Assembly: GCA_963733905.1 (NCBI GenBank)
Contig: CAVTEU010000018.1
Coordinates: 186,001-250,000 of the forward strand
Origin: DATADW01 sp963733905
GTDB taxonomy: Bacteria; Actinomycetota; Acidimicrobiia; Spongiisociales; DATADW01
Length of the DNA stretch: 64,000 bases
Direction: 5' to 3'
Shown: positions 17,741-28,415 of the stretch, in pieces
How the letters are laid out: every line of letters begins with the position of its first letter
Position numbering within the stretch: position 1 is the stretch's first letter
Made by a program: the position numbers and the translations under genes
The notes under the pieces: generated by a model
Told to the model about the DNA's origin: nothing
The model's input: the letters and a program-made list of their open reading frames with translations, nothing else
Databases searched by the model: none

Positions 17741-18217
17741 ATGACTGAAGACACTGTCTGGCTCACCCCGACGGCATACGAGAAGGTGAAGGTAGAGCTC
17801 GAGGGACTCCTCGGCGATGGTCGCCGGCAGATGGAGGAACGGCTCTCCGAGGCCCGGTCGCACGGGGACATCCGCGAGAACGCCGACTATGACGCCGCCA
17901 AGGACGAGCAAGCCCTCATGGAGGCGCGAATCCGCCAGTTGCAGCACATCCTCGACACCGCAGAAGTGCGCGACGTCGAGGACACCGGCACCGTCCAGGT
18001 GGGCTCGGTGGTGACCGTGGTCGATGGCGACGGCGACCCGATCGAGTATCTGGTGGCTCCCCAGGAGAACAAGGTGCCCGGGTTCCTCCTCGCCTCCCCG
18101 GGCAGCCCGCTCGGCAGGGCGCTGATCGGCGCTGCGGTGGGTGACGACGTCAGCTACGAAGCTCCCGGCGGAGCCTTCACGCTGCGGGTCGCCGACATCC
18201 GTCCCTTCGAGGGTTAG
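17741..18217 (+). CDS. greA: transcription elongation factor GreA
   Basis: Rescues backtracked RNA polymerase by stimulating transcript cleavage. The 158-residue frame is intact and full length. The N-terminal coiled coil (residues 1-75) holds the acidic tip GDIRENADYDAAKDEQ with the Asp and Glu that coordinate the second Mg ion. The C-terminal FKBP-like domain includes VGSVVTVVDGDGDPIEYLV and LIGAAVGDDVSYEAPGG. ATG at 17741 matches the usual start. Confidence 0.96.
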   Translation: MTEDTVWLTPTAYEKVKVELEGLLGDGRRQMEERLSEARSHGDIRENADYDAAKDEQALMEARIRQLQHILDTAEVRDVEDTGTVQVGSVVTVVDGDGDPIEYLVAPQENKVPGFLLASPGSPLGRALIGAAVGDDVSYEAPGGAFTLRVADIRPFEG

Positions 18218-18266
18218 CCCCCGATAGGCGGCGGTACCCTCACCGGCCGCCTCACCAAGGACCGAA

Positions 18267-19667
18267 ATGGTGCGGATCCGTCTGCTCAAGCCTCGAGAGC
18301 TCGCAGCCCGCCTCCTGGATCTGGCGCGTCGCCGCCCCGATGAGGTCGAGGAATACCTCGATAGCCACGGTGAGGAGTGGGAGGCGCTCGCCGGCGCCAA
18401 CCCTCACGACGTAGCAGACATCCTCGAGGAACTGGGTGAGGAGGCCGCCACCGAGCTGCTCACCGACCTGCCCCCGGCGGAGGCCGCCGAGGTCCTCGAG
18501 GAGATGCGTACCGAATTGGCCGCAGACATCCTCGAGGTCCTCCCTCCCGAGGATGCCGCCGATCTGTTGGAGGTGATGGACACCTCCGATGCTGCCGACC
18601 TCCTCGCAGAGGTCGAGCCCGAGGTCCGAACCAGGCTCATCGCCGAGCTCGACGAGGAGTTCGCCGGTGAGGTGCTCGAGCTACTCGCCTATTCGGCGGA
18701 CTCCGCCGGTGGGATCATGACCACCGAGATCGCTGCCCTGCCAGTAGGGATGAGCGCGGGCGAGGCGATCGAAGCCATCCGCCGCCTCCACGACGAGCTC
18801 GAGGACCTCTCCTACGTGTACGTGGTCGATGAACAGCAGCGGCTCCTCGGAGTGCTCTCCTTCAGGGACCTGGTGTTCAACCGCCCCGGTGTGGGGCTCG
18901 ACGAGGTGATGGTCGCCGACCCGATCGCCGTTGCCTCCGATGCCGACCGGGGCGAGGTCGCCGAGCTGATCCAGAGGTACCACCTCTTCGGGCTACCCGT
19001 GGTGGACAGCTCGCACCGTCTGCTGGGAATGATCACCACCGAGGCAGCACTCGAGGCGGTTCAAGAGGAGGCCAGCGAAGACTTCGCCGTCGCCGTCGGT
19101 GCCGGCGCCGAGGAAACGGTGCACACCCCGGTCCCTCGCTCGATCCGCAGCCGGCTCCCGTGGATCTCCTTCGACGTGGTGATCTCGTCTGTGGTGGTGG
19201 TCGCCATCAGCCGCTTCAGCGGGATCCTCGAGCAGTTCACCGTTCTCGCCGCCCTGATGCCCCTCGTGGCTCGCATTGGCGGTGACGCCGGAGCCCAGAG
19301 CCTCGCCGTGGTCATACGGGGCCTCGCCGCCGACGACATCTCGAATTCGGCCATCCCCAGGGTCATCCGGCGTGAGACTCTGATCGGTGCGATCAACGGG
19401 CTGGCGATCGCGGTGCTTGCAGGCATCCTGGGTTTCGTGCTCCAGACCATGCAGGGAGGCCCCGACCCGTTCCAGATCGGTTTGGCGATGACCATCGCGG
19501 CATGGGCCAACCTGCTGATCGCGGGCCTGGCAGGGGCCGGCATACCGCTGGCGCTCCGTTCGCTCGGATTCGACCCCGCACTGGGGTCGAACCTCTTCCT
19601 GACCACGATCACCGACCTGCTCGGCTTCGCCGGCTTTCTCGCCGTCGCCTCGGCGCTGCTCAACTGA
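18267..19667 (+). CDS. mgtE: magnesium transporter MgtE
   Basis: Homodimeric Mg channel/transporter of the inner membrane, 466 residues and intact. The N-terminal superhelical domain (about 35-135) has repeated acidic motifs such as VADILEELGEEAATELLTDL. Two CBS domains follow (TTEIAALPVGMSAGEAIEAI, MVADPIAVASDADRGEVAEL). The C-terminal membrane domain (about 285-466) has five helices, with FTVLAALMPLVARIGGDAGAQ and AWANLLIAGLAGAGIPLAL lining the pore. It starts about 50 bases after greA and may share its transcript. No M-box riboswitch fits in that space. Confidence 0.95.
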   Translation: MVRIRLLKPRELAARLLDLARRRPDEVEEYLDSHGEEWEALAGANPHDVADILEELGEEAATELLTDLPPAEAAEVLEEMRTELAADILEVLPPEDAADLLEVMDTSDAADLLAEVEPEVRTRLIAELDEEFAGEVLELLAYSADSAGGIMTTEIAALPVGMSAGEAIEAIRRLHDELEDLSYVYVVDEQQRLLGVLSFRDLVFNRPGVGLDEVMVADPIAVASDADRGEVAELIQRYHLFGLPVVDSSHRLLGMITTEAALEAVQEEASEDFAVAVGAGAEETVHTPVPRSIRSRLPWISFDVVISSVVVVAISRFSGILEQFTVLAALMPLVARIGGDAGAQSLAVVIRGLAADDISNSAIPRVIRRETLIGAINGLAIAVLAGILGFVLQTMQGGPDPFQIGLAMTIAAWANLLIAGLAGAGIPLALRSLGFDPALGSNLFLTTITDLLGFAGFLAVASALLN

Positions 19668-19740
19668 GCCGCCCTTGTGCGTCCGCCGTGCTGGTGAACC
19701 GCCCGACGTCCGATTCGAGGACGATCGGCTCGAGGGACAT

Positions 19741-20266
19741 TCAGGAACCGATGATGAACGAGCCCAGATCCGAGTATGGGCCGAGGAAAACGACGCGGTT
19801 CCCGTTCTCCAGCCTGAGCACGTAGTGGCGGCTCTGCTGGCGGGTCAGGTTCTCCGAGTTGCGGATGACCGCACGGAGCGCCGCCTGTGAATCGACCACA
19901 TCGAGTTGGTCGACCGGCTCATTTGCTTCGACTATGTCAAGAACGAGGTTCGATAGGTCGATCTCTGTGTAGTCACCAGGTTCGATCAAAACGACGAGCC
20001 TGTCCCCACTGTCGGAGGGCTCCCGGTGACGTATGTCGTAGGAGATCTCGATGGGTTCCCGGATGCTGGTCGACGTGCTGCGGTTCGAACCGCCTCTCTG
20101 TCGCGTTGTGTCCGGCGCGGCGGCGACGGTCGTCACCGGATTCGAGCGATGTGTCTGTGACTGCCGTGGAGACAGTGGGATCATCGGAGCACGCGGCGAG
20201 GACGGTCACCGCCAGAGCGGCGGCTGCTGCTCCTCGAAACGCTGGACCCCAAGATTGTCGTCGCAT
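19741..20266 (-). CDS. putative lipoprotein (frameshifted)
   Basis: About 174 residues. A signal peptide ends in the lipobox VLAACSDD. A low-complexity Thr/Ser spacer follows, then a domain with YDIRHREPSDSGDRLVVLI and NLVLDIVEANEPVDQLDVVD. It ends NRVVFLGPYSDLGSFIIGS. A +1 shift near 20150 separates signal from domain. I do not recognise the family. It is divergent from the M23 peptidase gene, another exported protein. Confidence 0.6.
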
Positions 20267-20432
20267 GCTGGTATCTCCCTCGGGGTGGACGACTCTTCAA
20301 CGTCGTGGTTTTTCAACGCGTTCCACCAGCGACGGTGCCTTCGGCGGCCACCCGGCCGGTGATGGTTTCTGTGAGAAAGCCTATTGTGGCGGGACTGGAT
20401 AAATGGGTAGCCTGACACGAGTGAGGGTGCGG

Positions 20433-22270
20433 ATGAGGCGTGCCGCCGCCGCGGTGGTGGTGCTGTCTTCTTCTCGGGCTGTTGCCGGCCGCCGGCTATG
20501 CCGGGCCTGCCTCTGCGAGCGCGCCCAAATGCAGCCCGAGGACGATCACCGATCTCACTCCGGACGACAACCCCTCTACAACGACCAGCGTCCCCACAAC
20601 GGTTCCCACCGAGTCTCCGACGATCGACCCGGTCGAGGGCGCCGAAGACGCATCCGCATCGGCCGGCTCCGGCCTCTTCGGCAACGGTGTCCCGCTGGTA
20701 CGCACCGGTGGTGGCGAGAGTCACCTCGCTGGCAGCTTCTCTGGCTCAGGTCCCCCCGACGACCACTGTGCCGGCCCCACCCACCACGGTGCCGCCCACC
20801 ACGGTGCCTCCCACCACCATCCCTGACACCACGACCACAACGGTGCCGCCCACCACGGTGCCTCCCACCACCATCCCCGAGACCACCACCACAACGGCGC
20901 CGCCCACCACCGTGCCTCCGGTCATCATCCCCGTGACCACCACAACTGTTCCTGAGTCCACCACCACGGTGCCGCCCACCACCGTGCCTCCGACTACGAC
21001 CACCACGACGCCGCGGCAAACGGCGATCTCGGGCAGCACTTGCTTCGTCTATCCGATGACCTACCCCATCGTTGGAGAGTCGGCCAACGTGTCCCCCTTC
21101 GGCGCGGCTCGCGATGGCGGGGCACGGCTCCACGCTGGAAACGACCTCACCGCACCGCGGATGGCCCCGGTGGTGGCGGTCCAGAGCGGCATCGTCGAGG
21201 AGATCGAGTACGGCGGCTACCTGTCGGGAACATCTGTCCGGATACGTCACGACGACGGATGGTCTTCGCATTACATCCACCTCAACAACGACCTGTACGG
21301 CACCGACGACGGTCAGGGTGAAGGCGTCAGGCCCGGTCTCGCCGAAGGCGATCGGGTCAAGAAGGGCGAGCTGCTCGGCTGGGTCGGCGACAGTGGAAAC
21401 GCCGAGGGGACGATCCCTCACCTCCACTTCGAGCTTCGCAACCCGGCGGGGTCGGCGGTGGATCCCCAGGCGAGCCTGAAGGCGGCCAAGCACATCAAGG
21501 TGTCATTTGACGGCGCTTCTCCCGCCTTCATCGACATTGCGGGCCACCCCCAGGAGGTCATGATCAACCTGTTGGCATCGGCAGGGCTTGCAACGTCCTG
21601 TGGGGAGCGCAGCCTCAACTTCTGCCCCAACGGCGCCGTCACCGGGAAGGCACTGCGTGAGGTCGTCAACGCCTGGCAGGGAGAGGGTGTCCACATCGGT
21701 CGGCTCATCCCCTACAGCGTTCCCTTCGACACCAGCCACCTCGCCGAGACCGAAGAGGCGGCGCCGGCCGCCGAGGTCGAGGCCGCTCCGGCGGGCACCA
21801 TCCTGGTGACCGATCCGCAGATGGTCCGGCCGGCCGACGGTGCTGCCGGCCGCGACGCGCTCGCCGAGGAGAAGCGCAACATCGCTGCTGCTGCCTCTGC
21901 TCCGGTTGAGGTCGACACCGGCTGCGGGCAGTGGAGGTTGTGCGACTCAGTGGCGGTTTCGCTCGAGGAGGTTGCGGCGGTGATCGACGGCGTCCTGGGA
22001 CTGGAGCCGGTACCCGGTCGCACGGCTCCCAACGCCCCGATGCTCGACTCGGTCCGGGACCTCACCTACCACGGCGTCCTCGCCACCTGCACCGATCGTC
22101 CCGCCTCGTTGCTCGGAACCCATGTCACCCGCGGAGCGCTTGCCTCGCTCATGACCCGCGCTGCCGGCATCGCCGACACCGAGTCCTGCGACACGGCGGC
22201 GATAGCCGAGATGCATCTCTACGGCGGTCCGCATCGAGTGCCGGTCAGCGCCCGACCCTTCGCCGACTGA
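20433..22270 (+). CDS. secreted M23 (LytM) peptidase with Thr/Pro linker and SLH-like region (frameshifted)
   Basis: Cell-wall endopeptidase, about 611 residues. A signal peptide (RRAAAAVVVL, then LLGLLPAAGYA) is cut by a +1 shift near 20465; a second +1 lies near 20745. Residues 90-185 are a low-complexity linker of PPTTVPPTTIP-type repeats. The M23 zinc site is complete: RLHAGNDLTAP (HxxxD) and IPHLHFELRNP (HxH). The C-terminal 200 residues include a region like the SLH-like repeats of the protein at 46438 (SVRDLTYHGVLATC, THVTRGALASLMTRAAG), which suggests wall or surface attachment. It may act in cell division or outgrowth, which is inference. Confidence 0.88.
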
Positions 22271-23110
22271 TCACCACCCGCTTCGGGTCTCTTCCTGGAC
22301 CCGCGCCGTAAACGCCTCCCTAAGCGTGATGGTGACCGCGCCCGTGGGATACCGGCGGGCGTCCACCTCGACGACCGGGGTCACCTCCTTCACCGTGGAG
22401 AAGGCGATAACTTCGTCGGCGCCGAGCAGGCGGTCGAGGTCGAAGGTTCCTTCGACAACCTCCAGCCCTCTGCCCGCCGCCTCTTCGAGCAGCACCCTGC
22501 GGGTGATCGAGTCGAGAATCCCCAAACCGAGTCCCGGCGTCTCAAACACACCACCATTCACCCAACCCACCGAGAATGTCGGGCCCTCGAGAACCCAGCC
22601 CTCGTTGCTCACCAAGAGAGCGTCGGTCTTCCCCACCCGGCGGGCGGCGCGGGTCGCAGCCATGTTGGGCGCATAGCTGAGCGTCTTCGCTCCCGACAGA
22701 TCCCATGCGGCACCACCGGCATGCCACGGGGCCGGGACGGCAGCCAGAGTGATGTTCGGCTCGCGAGGCGGGAGGGGGAGGGCCATTACAACCACCCGGG
22801 GTTTTCCGTCGGGTTGACCGGCCTCGCCGCCTCTGGTGACCAGGATCCGGACGATCCCGTCACCCGCAGCCGAAGCGACCTCGTCCACCCAATCGGCGAT
22901 CGTGGCCGTGTCGGGGAGGTCGAGCTCGAGCATCGAAGCGCTCCGCTGCAGCCGAGCGAGATGGGCCTCGGTCTGGAAGGGCACCCCCCGATACGAACGG
23001 ATCGCCTCGAAGCAACCGTCGCCCCGCAGCACCACACCATCGAATACCGGGAGTACGGCCTCGGTCGGCGGGAAGGCGACTCCATCGACCAGTACCTGCG
23101 TGGACGCCAC
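22271..23110 (-). CDS. class IV aminotransferase (BCAT or aminodeoxychorismate lyase type)
   Basis: PLP enzyme of fold type IV, 279 residues and intact. LRGDGCFEAIRSYRGVPF starts the fold, the Schiff-base Lys is in GAKTLSYAPNM, and the signature region is NEGWVLEGPTFSVGWVNGGVF followed by GILDSITRRVLLE. Both branched-chain aminotransferase and 4-amino-4-deoxychorismate lyase (PabC) look like this. The short length and lack of a long N-terminus favour a PabC- or D-amino-acid-transaminase-like member. The start abuts the stop of nadE, so the two probably share a transcript. Confidence 0.85.
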   Translation of the reverse strand: MASTQVLVDGVAFPPTEAVLPVFDGVVLRGDGCFEAIRSYRGVPFQTEAHLARLQRSASMLELDLPDTATIADWVDEVASAAGDGIVRILVTRGGEAGQPDGKPRVVVMALPLPPREPNITLAAVPAPWHAGGAAWDLSGAKTLSYAPNMAATRAARRVGKTDALLVSNEGWVLEGPTFSVGWVNGGVFETPGLGLGILDSITRRVLLEEAAGRGLEVVEGTFDLDRLLGADEVIAFSTVKEVTPVVEVDARRYPTGAVTITLREAFTARVQEETRSGW

Positions 23111-23111
23111 A

Positions 23112-24823
23112 TCAACCGCCGTGATACTTGTTGGTGATGGGCATCCGCCGCTCCTTGCCGAAGGCCCGCGTCGTGATCTTCACCCCGGGGGCCGCCTGGC
23201 GCCGTTTGTACTCGTTGCGATCGACCAGTTCGACAACCCACTCCACCATGTCGCGATCGTGCCCCTGACCAATGATCTGATCCACCGAAAGATCGCCCTC
23301 GATGTATCCGGCGAGTATGGAATCGAGCAGGTCGTATGGGGGCAAGCTGTCGCTGTCCATCTGCCCCGGGCTCAGCTCGGCGGATGGTGGTTTCTCGATG
23401 CTGCTCTGCGGTATCACCTCTGACTGCCGGTTGCGCCATCGAGCGAGCCGGTACACCAGAGTCTTGAAGACATCCTTGAGCACTGCGTACCCACCGACCA
23501 TGTCCCCGTAGAGCGTGGCGTACCCCGCAGCCATCTCCGACTTGTTCCCGGTGGCGACGACCATCGCCCCGAATTTGTTGGAGAGGGCCATCAGGATGGC
23601 CCCTCGAATCCTTGCCTGGAGATTCTCCTCGGTGACGCCGGTGGCGGTCCCGGCGAACAGAGGGTCGAGCGCCTCGAGGTAGGCGGTGAAGACGGCATCC
23701 ATCGGTACGAGGTCGAACCGTATCCCGAGGTTGGCCGCCAGGTCCTTGGCGTCGAGCACCGAGCCCTCCGAGCTGTGGCGGGAGGGCATGCCCACCCCCC
23801 ACACCGAATCAGGTCCCAGGGCATCGACTGCGATGGCGGCGGTGAGCGCCGAGTCGATCCCCCCGGAGAGCCCGACAAGGACCTTGCCGAACCCGCTCTT
23901 GCGCACGTAATCGCCGAGGGCGGTCGTCAGGGCGCGATACACCTCGGCCTCCACAGGCTCGAGCAAGGGGGTGATCTCGGCCTCGACAGGCTCCGCTGGG
24001 ATCGACAGAGGATCGGGGCGGACGGGCAGCGCGGTTCCCTCGCGGGACTCGGCCACCTCGAGATCCACCAACAGACGGTGCTCTTCGAACTGGGGTGACC
24101 GGGCAACGACTCTGCCGTCGGCAGCGATCGCTACCGAGGCACCGTCGAACACCAACTCGTCCTGCCCGCCGACGAGGTTGAGGTACACCAGCGGCACCCC
24201 GGCAGGACCGGCGCGCTCGGCCAGCATCGCCTCGCGTGCCAACGCCTTGCCGTAGTGGAATGGTGATGCGTTGATGTTGAGCAGGACCTGGGCGCCGGCG
24301 GCGGCCTGCCTGCTCGGAGGACCATCTGGAAGCCAAATGTCCTCGCAGATCGAGATGCCGACGCAGACCCCGCCGATGTCCCAGACCCGGTCGGGGGCGG
24401 TCCCCACCGAGAAGTAGCGGTCCTCATCGAACACGCCGTAATTGGGAAGTAGCACCTTGTGGTAGACGCCGATGAGGTCGACCCCGACAAAGGATCGGCG
24501 GCGGCGTTGGCCACGTTCCGAGGAACCGAGTCGGCAGCATTGCGACCCGCCCCGGGCTGACGGTCCACGAAGCCGACGACCGTGACCACGTCCCCGGAGG
24601 CGGCTGCAAGGCGGTCGACCACCTTCAGGTTGGCCTCGATGAACCCGGGACGCAGCACCAGGTCCTCGGGGGGATAACCCGTGACCGCCAGTTCCGGGAG
24701 GAGCAACACGTGGGAACCGGTGTCCTCGGCCCAGCGCATCGCCTCGAGGATCCGATGCTCGTTGCCCTCGAGGTCGCCAACCACCAGGTCGAGTTGGGCG
24801 CCCGCCACCCGAAAGACGGTCAT
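23112..24823 (-). CDS. nadE: glutamine-dependent NAD+ synthetase (frameshifted)
   Basis: Last step of NAD synthesis, amidating deamido-NAD with glutamine nitrogen. About 570 residues in two domains. The N-terminal nitrilase-like glutaminase has the Glu in LLLPELAVTGYPPEDL, the Lys before LLPNYGVFDEDRYF, and the Cys in VGISICEDIWLP. The C-terminal synthetase has the P-loop LVGLSGGIDSALTAA, SSEGSVLDAKDLAANLGI and ATGNKSEMAAGYATLYGD. A shift near 24495 (probably one lost base) splits the glutaminase domain. This two-domain form is the usual one in actinobacteria. Confidence 0.93.
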
Positions 24824-24878
24824 CCGGTCAGCTTAGAGATGGTCCCGGAGCCCGCCTTAGATGTCACTACCTGTCCTC

Positions 24879-24914
24879 CGTACCAAGTACCAAGTACTAA
24901 GTACCAAGTACTTA
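24879..24914. repeat. ACCAAGT heptamer tandem repeat
   Basis: About four units of (T)ACCAAGT or ACTAAGT between the nadE start and the stop of the cNMP-binding gene. The last unit runs into that stop codon. Its sequence is different from the GGCAGAC heptamer, but the unit length is the same and it too sits at a gene's 3' end. Confidence 0.65.
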
Positions 24915-25346
24915 CATGAGTACGGCGGTCTTGCCCTTCTCGGCGTCGCGCAGCCTGCTGCACATGGTCACCAGCAACTTGAAGGTGATCGTCGGAGACG
25001 TCTTGAGCAGCGGGTGGAAGTCCCACGACGCCACCCCGAAGGTGCGCAGTTGGGTGGCGGCGCTGACTGTGGCGGTGCGTGGCCCACCATCGATCATCGA
25101 GATCTCACCGAACCACTGTCCCGGCCCGAGCTTGGCCACGGTCCTCCCGCCCTTGGTGACGCGTGCCTCCCCGTCGAGGATGAGGTGGAACCCCACCCCC
25201 TTCTCGCCCTCGGTGACCACGACATGGCCTTCTGCGTGGTCCACCACCCGCCCGGTCCTGGCAAGTTGGTCGAGCTCCCGTTTGGATAGATCGGAGAAGA
25301 GGGGCACACGCCGAAGCATCTCGATCTGCTGCTTCCTCGACACCAC
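24912..25346 (-). CDS. cyclic nucleotide-binding domain protein
   Basis: About 144 residues and essentially a single cNMP-binding (CAP-like effector) domain. LFSDLSKRELDQLARTGRVV opens it. The phosphate-binding cassette is KLGPGQWFGEISMIDGGPRTATVSA, with the expected GE and RTA. A final helix (TITFKLLVTMCSRLRDAEKG) follows, with no HTH domain. It is therefore a stand-alone sensor or partner protein, not a transcription factor. GTG at 25346 is preceded by a strong GGAGGTGA. It is divergent from glnE, which begins 48 bases away. Confidence 0.85.
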   Translation of the reverse strand: MVSRKQQIEMLRRVPLFSDLSKRELDQLARTGRVVDHAEGHVVVTEGEKGVGFHLILDGEARVTKGGRTVAKLGPGQWFGEISMIDGGPRTATVSAATQLRTFGVASWDFHPLLKTSPTITFKLLVTMCSRLRDAEKGKTAVLM

Positions 25347-25393
25347 AAGATCACCTCCATCCCCTGGGACCGTCAGCCTACGCACACAGGGGG

Positions 25394-28350
25394 ATGCCTG
25401 CGACGGCGGCGTACCCTGTCGCCGTGCGGTCGCACGACGCATCGCCCGCCCGGCTCGGCATATGGGACGGGCTGCTGCCACGGCTGCGTGCCGTCGGTTG
25501 GATCGACCATGCCGGTCTGGTCGTCGAGCCGGCGGTTGGTTTGCTTCGGCTCCTGCGAGGTGGGCCCGATCCTGAAGGGGCACTCGAGAGACTCACCGGC
25601 GTCGTGGAATCCGATCGTCGATTGGCCGAGGTGGCTCTCGCCGACCACGAGATCGGCACGGCACTGGTGACGGTGTGCGGTGCCAGCCGGGCGCTGTCGG
25701 CAACCCTGGCAGCCCACTCCGGGTGGATAGCCGAACTGGGCGACGGCGATCCTCACCTTCGAGTCGAAGTCGAGCCCGAACTGCGTAGCGCCGAATTGCG
25801 GAGCTTCACCCGGCAATCGGTGCTGCGCATTGCGGTCGATGACCTCTGCGGGCAGGTGGCGATGCCCGAGGTGGGGAAGCGCCTCGCCGACCTGGCCGAT
25901 ACCGCGGCGAAAGCGGCGCTGCGCTGGTCGAAGGACGAGGTCCTCTCATCATCCCGCTTCGAAGGACTGGCCGATCTCCCCATGACGGTTGTAGCCATGG
26001 GGAAGTGGGGCGCCGGCGAACTCAACTACTCGTCCGACATCGACTGCCTCTTCGTCTACGACCTGACCGAGGGCGCCGATCCGGATCGGGTCCGCCACGC
26101 CGCCCAGCGGATCGCCTCGACCTTTACGACGTTGCTGGCCCGGCAGACCCGCGATGGCATCGCATTCCGCGTGGATGCCGGCCTGCGACCTGAAGGCAAG
26201 AACGGACCCCTCGCCCGGAGCCTCGCCTCGTACGCCGCCTACTACGAGAAGTGGGGCGAGCCTTGGGAGTCCCAGGCACTGCTCAAGGCGCGACCAGTGG
26301 CCGGTGACCCAGACCTGGGCGAGCGCTTCGCCGAGATGGCGGTGCGCATCGTGTGGCCGGACTCCCTCGACCCCGCCTCGATCCGGTCGATCAGAGGCAT
26401 GAAGGCTCGGAGCGAAGCCCGCGTCGAGCAGCAGGGCTATGCCGCCACCGAGATCAAACGGGGCTTCGGCGGCATCCGCGACGCCGAGTTCGCCGTCCAG
26501 CTCCTTCAACTCGTCCACGGTCGGTTCGACACCTCGCTCCGGCCGCCGGCAACGCTCGATGCGCTTGGCTGCGTTGGCGGCCGGCGGCTACGTGCGACAG
26601 GAGGACGCCGACGCCCTCGGCGCCTCGTACCGCTGGCTGCGGACCCTCGAGCACCGGCTCCAGCTGTGGGACCTGCGACAGACCCACGCCCTCCCCACCA
26701 CTCCTGCCGGCCGGGAGCGGGTGGCCAAGGCGATGGCATATCGTGATGAAGCCGAGAGCTCGGCACTCGGGCAGTTCGAGCACGACCTTCAGACCCACAG
26801 GTCGAGGGTTCGGGGGATCCATGAACAGCTCTTCTACCGCCCACTGCTCGATGCCATCGCCGCCTCGCCCACGGTCAGACTCACCTCTGAGGAGATCGCC
26901 CGGCAACTCGCCGCGCTCGGGTTCAGGGATGTCGTTTCGGCCCGGCGGGCCGTAGACGAGTTGACAGGGGGTCTCTCCCGGCGGTCGCGGCTCATGCGGC
27001 AAACCCTCCCGCTCGTACTCGACTGGCTCTCCTCCGCTCCCGATCCCGACCTCGGCCTCAACCAGCTCCGACTGCTCGTGACCTCGACAACCGACAACGC
27101 CACGTTGATCGGGGTGTTGCGCGACGACCCGGTTGCGGCGGAACGGCTGTGCCGCCTTCTCGGTGACAGCGTGCTTGGTGGGCCGATACATCGACCGGCT
27201 CCCCGACCTCCTCCCCGAACTCGGGGATGTCCGTCGCCTCGGGCTGGCTCCGACCATCGACGACCTCAAGTCTGAGGTGACCGGGGCCATGGCGCTCCGG
27301 GCGACCTGGGAGCAGCAGCTCGGCGAGTTGCGGCGCTTTGTCCGCCGGCGCGTCCTGAGGGTGGCGGCCAGGGACCTTCTCGGGGTGGCCGACGAGGAGA
27401 AGATCGGCATGGAGCTGTCGGCCATCGCCGACGCAGCCACCGGTGCAGCCCTCGGGCTGGTGCGGGACCGCCTCATCCTCCGCTACCCGTCTTCGGTGCA
27501 GTTCGCCGTCATCGCGATGGGACGGTGGGGCGGTGGGGATCTGGGGTACGCCTCCGACCTCGATCTCCTCTACGTGTACGACGTGCCCCATGGCGGGGAC
27601 CCGGTCGAGGCGAGAGAGCAGGCTCTCAAGCTGGCCAACCTGCTCGGCGAGGCTCTCGGTGGGGTACGACCGGAGGGCATCGCCTACCGGGTAGACGCAG
27701 GGCTGAGGCCCGAAGGCCGGGCCGGCCCCCTGACGCGAACTCTCGACTCGTACCGCATCTACTGGGAGCGGTGGGCGGAGCCGTGGGAGCTCCAGGCGCT
27801 GATCAGGGCCCGTCCCGTGGCGGGCGACGAAGGGCTCGCGGCCCGGTTCCTCGCCGCCGCCGCCCCGTTCGTCTGGCCAGAGAAACTCCCGCCCGAGCGC
27901 GTCCGGGCGATTCGGACCATGAAGGCGCGCGTCGAGAGAGAGCGCATCCCACCAGGTGAGGACCCCGACTTCCATCTCAAGCTCGGCCCCGGCGGGCTGG
28001 TCGACGTCGAGTTCACCACACAACTCCTCCAGCAGCGGCATGGCGGGGCCATGACCTCGCTGCGAGATCCCGCGACGCTGGGAGCGCTGAGGGCGGCAGC
28101 CATCGCCGGTTTGCTCCCCGCCCCCGAGGTGACGGCGCTCGAGGAGGCATACCGGTTCTGCACCCGCGCCCGCAACCGGCTCTTCCTGCAGACGGGTCAG
28201 GGTCGCGACTCCCTTCCAACCGACCCCGAGGAGGCGATCAGGCTCGGCCTGTCGCTCGGCTTCCTCGATGCGCCACGTGCCAGTCTGCGCGAGGACTACC
28301 GCCGGCTGACCAGACGAGCCCGCCGCGTCGTCGAGCGGACGGTTCTATAG
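25394..28350 (+). CDS. glnE: glutamine synthetase adenylyltransferase/deadenylase (frameshifted)
   Basis: Bifunctional regulator that adenylylates and deadenylylates glutamine synthetase in response to nitrogen status. About 984 residues with two nucleotidyltransferase halves. The first (deadenylase) has VVAMGKWGAGELNYSSDIDCLFVYD, the second (adenylylase) FAVIAMGRWGGGDLGYASDLDLLYVYD, each with the paired Asp metal ligands. RVDAGLRPEGKNGPLARSL and RVDAGLRPEGRAGPLTRTL follow in each half. Two +1 shifts, near 26565 and 27175, are both an extra T in the context CTTGG. GTG at 25424 is an alternative start. The 3' end runs into the GGCAGAC heptamer repeat. Confidence 0.95.
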
Positions 28351-28357
28351 AGACTGA

Positions 28358-28395
28358 GACGGCAGACGGCAGACGGCAGACGGCAGACGAGACGG
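28358..28395. repeat. GGCAGAC heptamer tandem repeat, locus 3
   Basis: About five units, starting seven bases after the glnE stop codon (28350) and flanked by GAGACTGA and GAGACGGG. This is the longest of the four arrays in the window and lies in the 60-base gap before the M20 hydrolase gene. Confidence 0.8.
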
Positions 28396-28415
28396 GACAA
28401 CCCATAACCCATTTG

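Noticed and set aside
18218..18266. M-box magnesium riboswitch before mgtE
   Set aside because: Only about 50 bases separate greA and mgtE, far too few for the element.
20267..20432. c-di-AMP (ydaO-type) riboswitch before the M23 peptidase
   Set aside because: Actinobacterial cell-wall hydrolases often carry one, but I cannot find the conserved core in this leader.
28358..28395. CRISPR-like or satellite array
   Set aside because: The units are seven bases without spacers, so this is a short tandem repeat and not a CRISPR. No cas genes are present.
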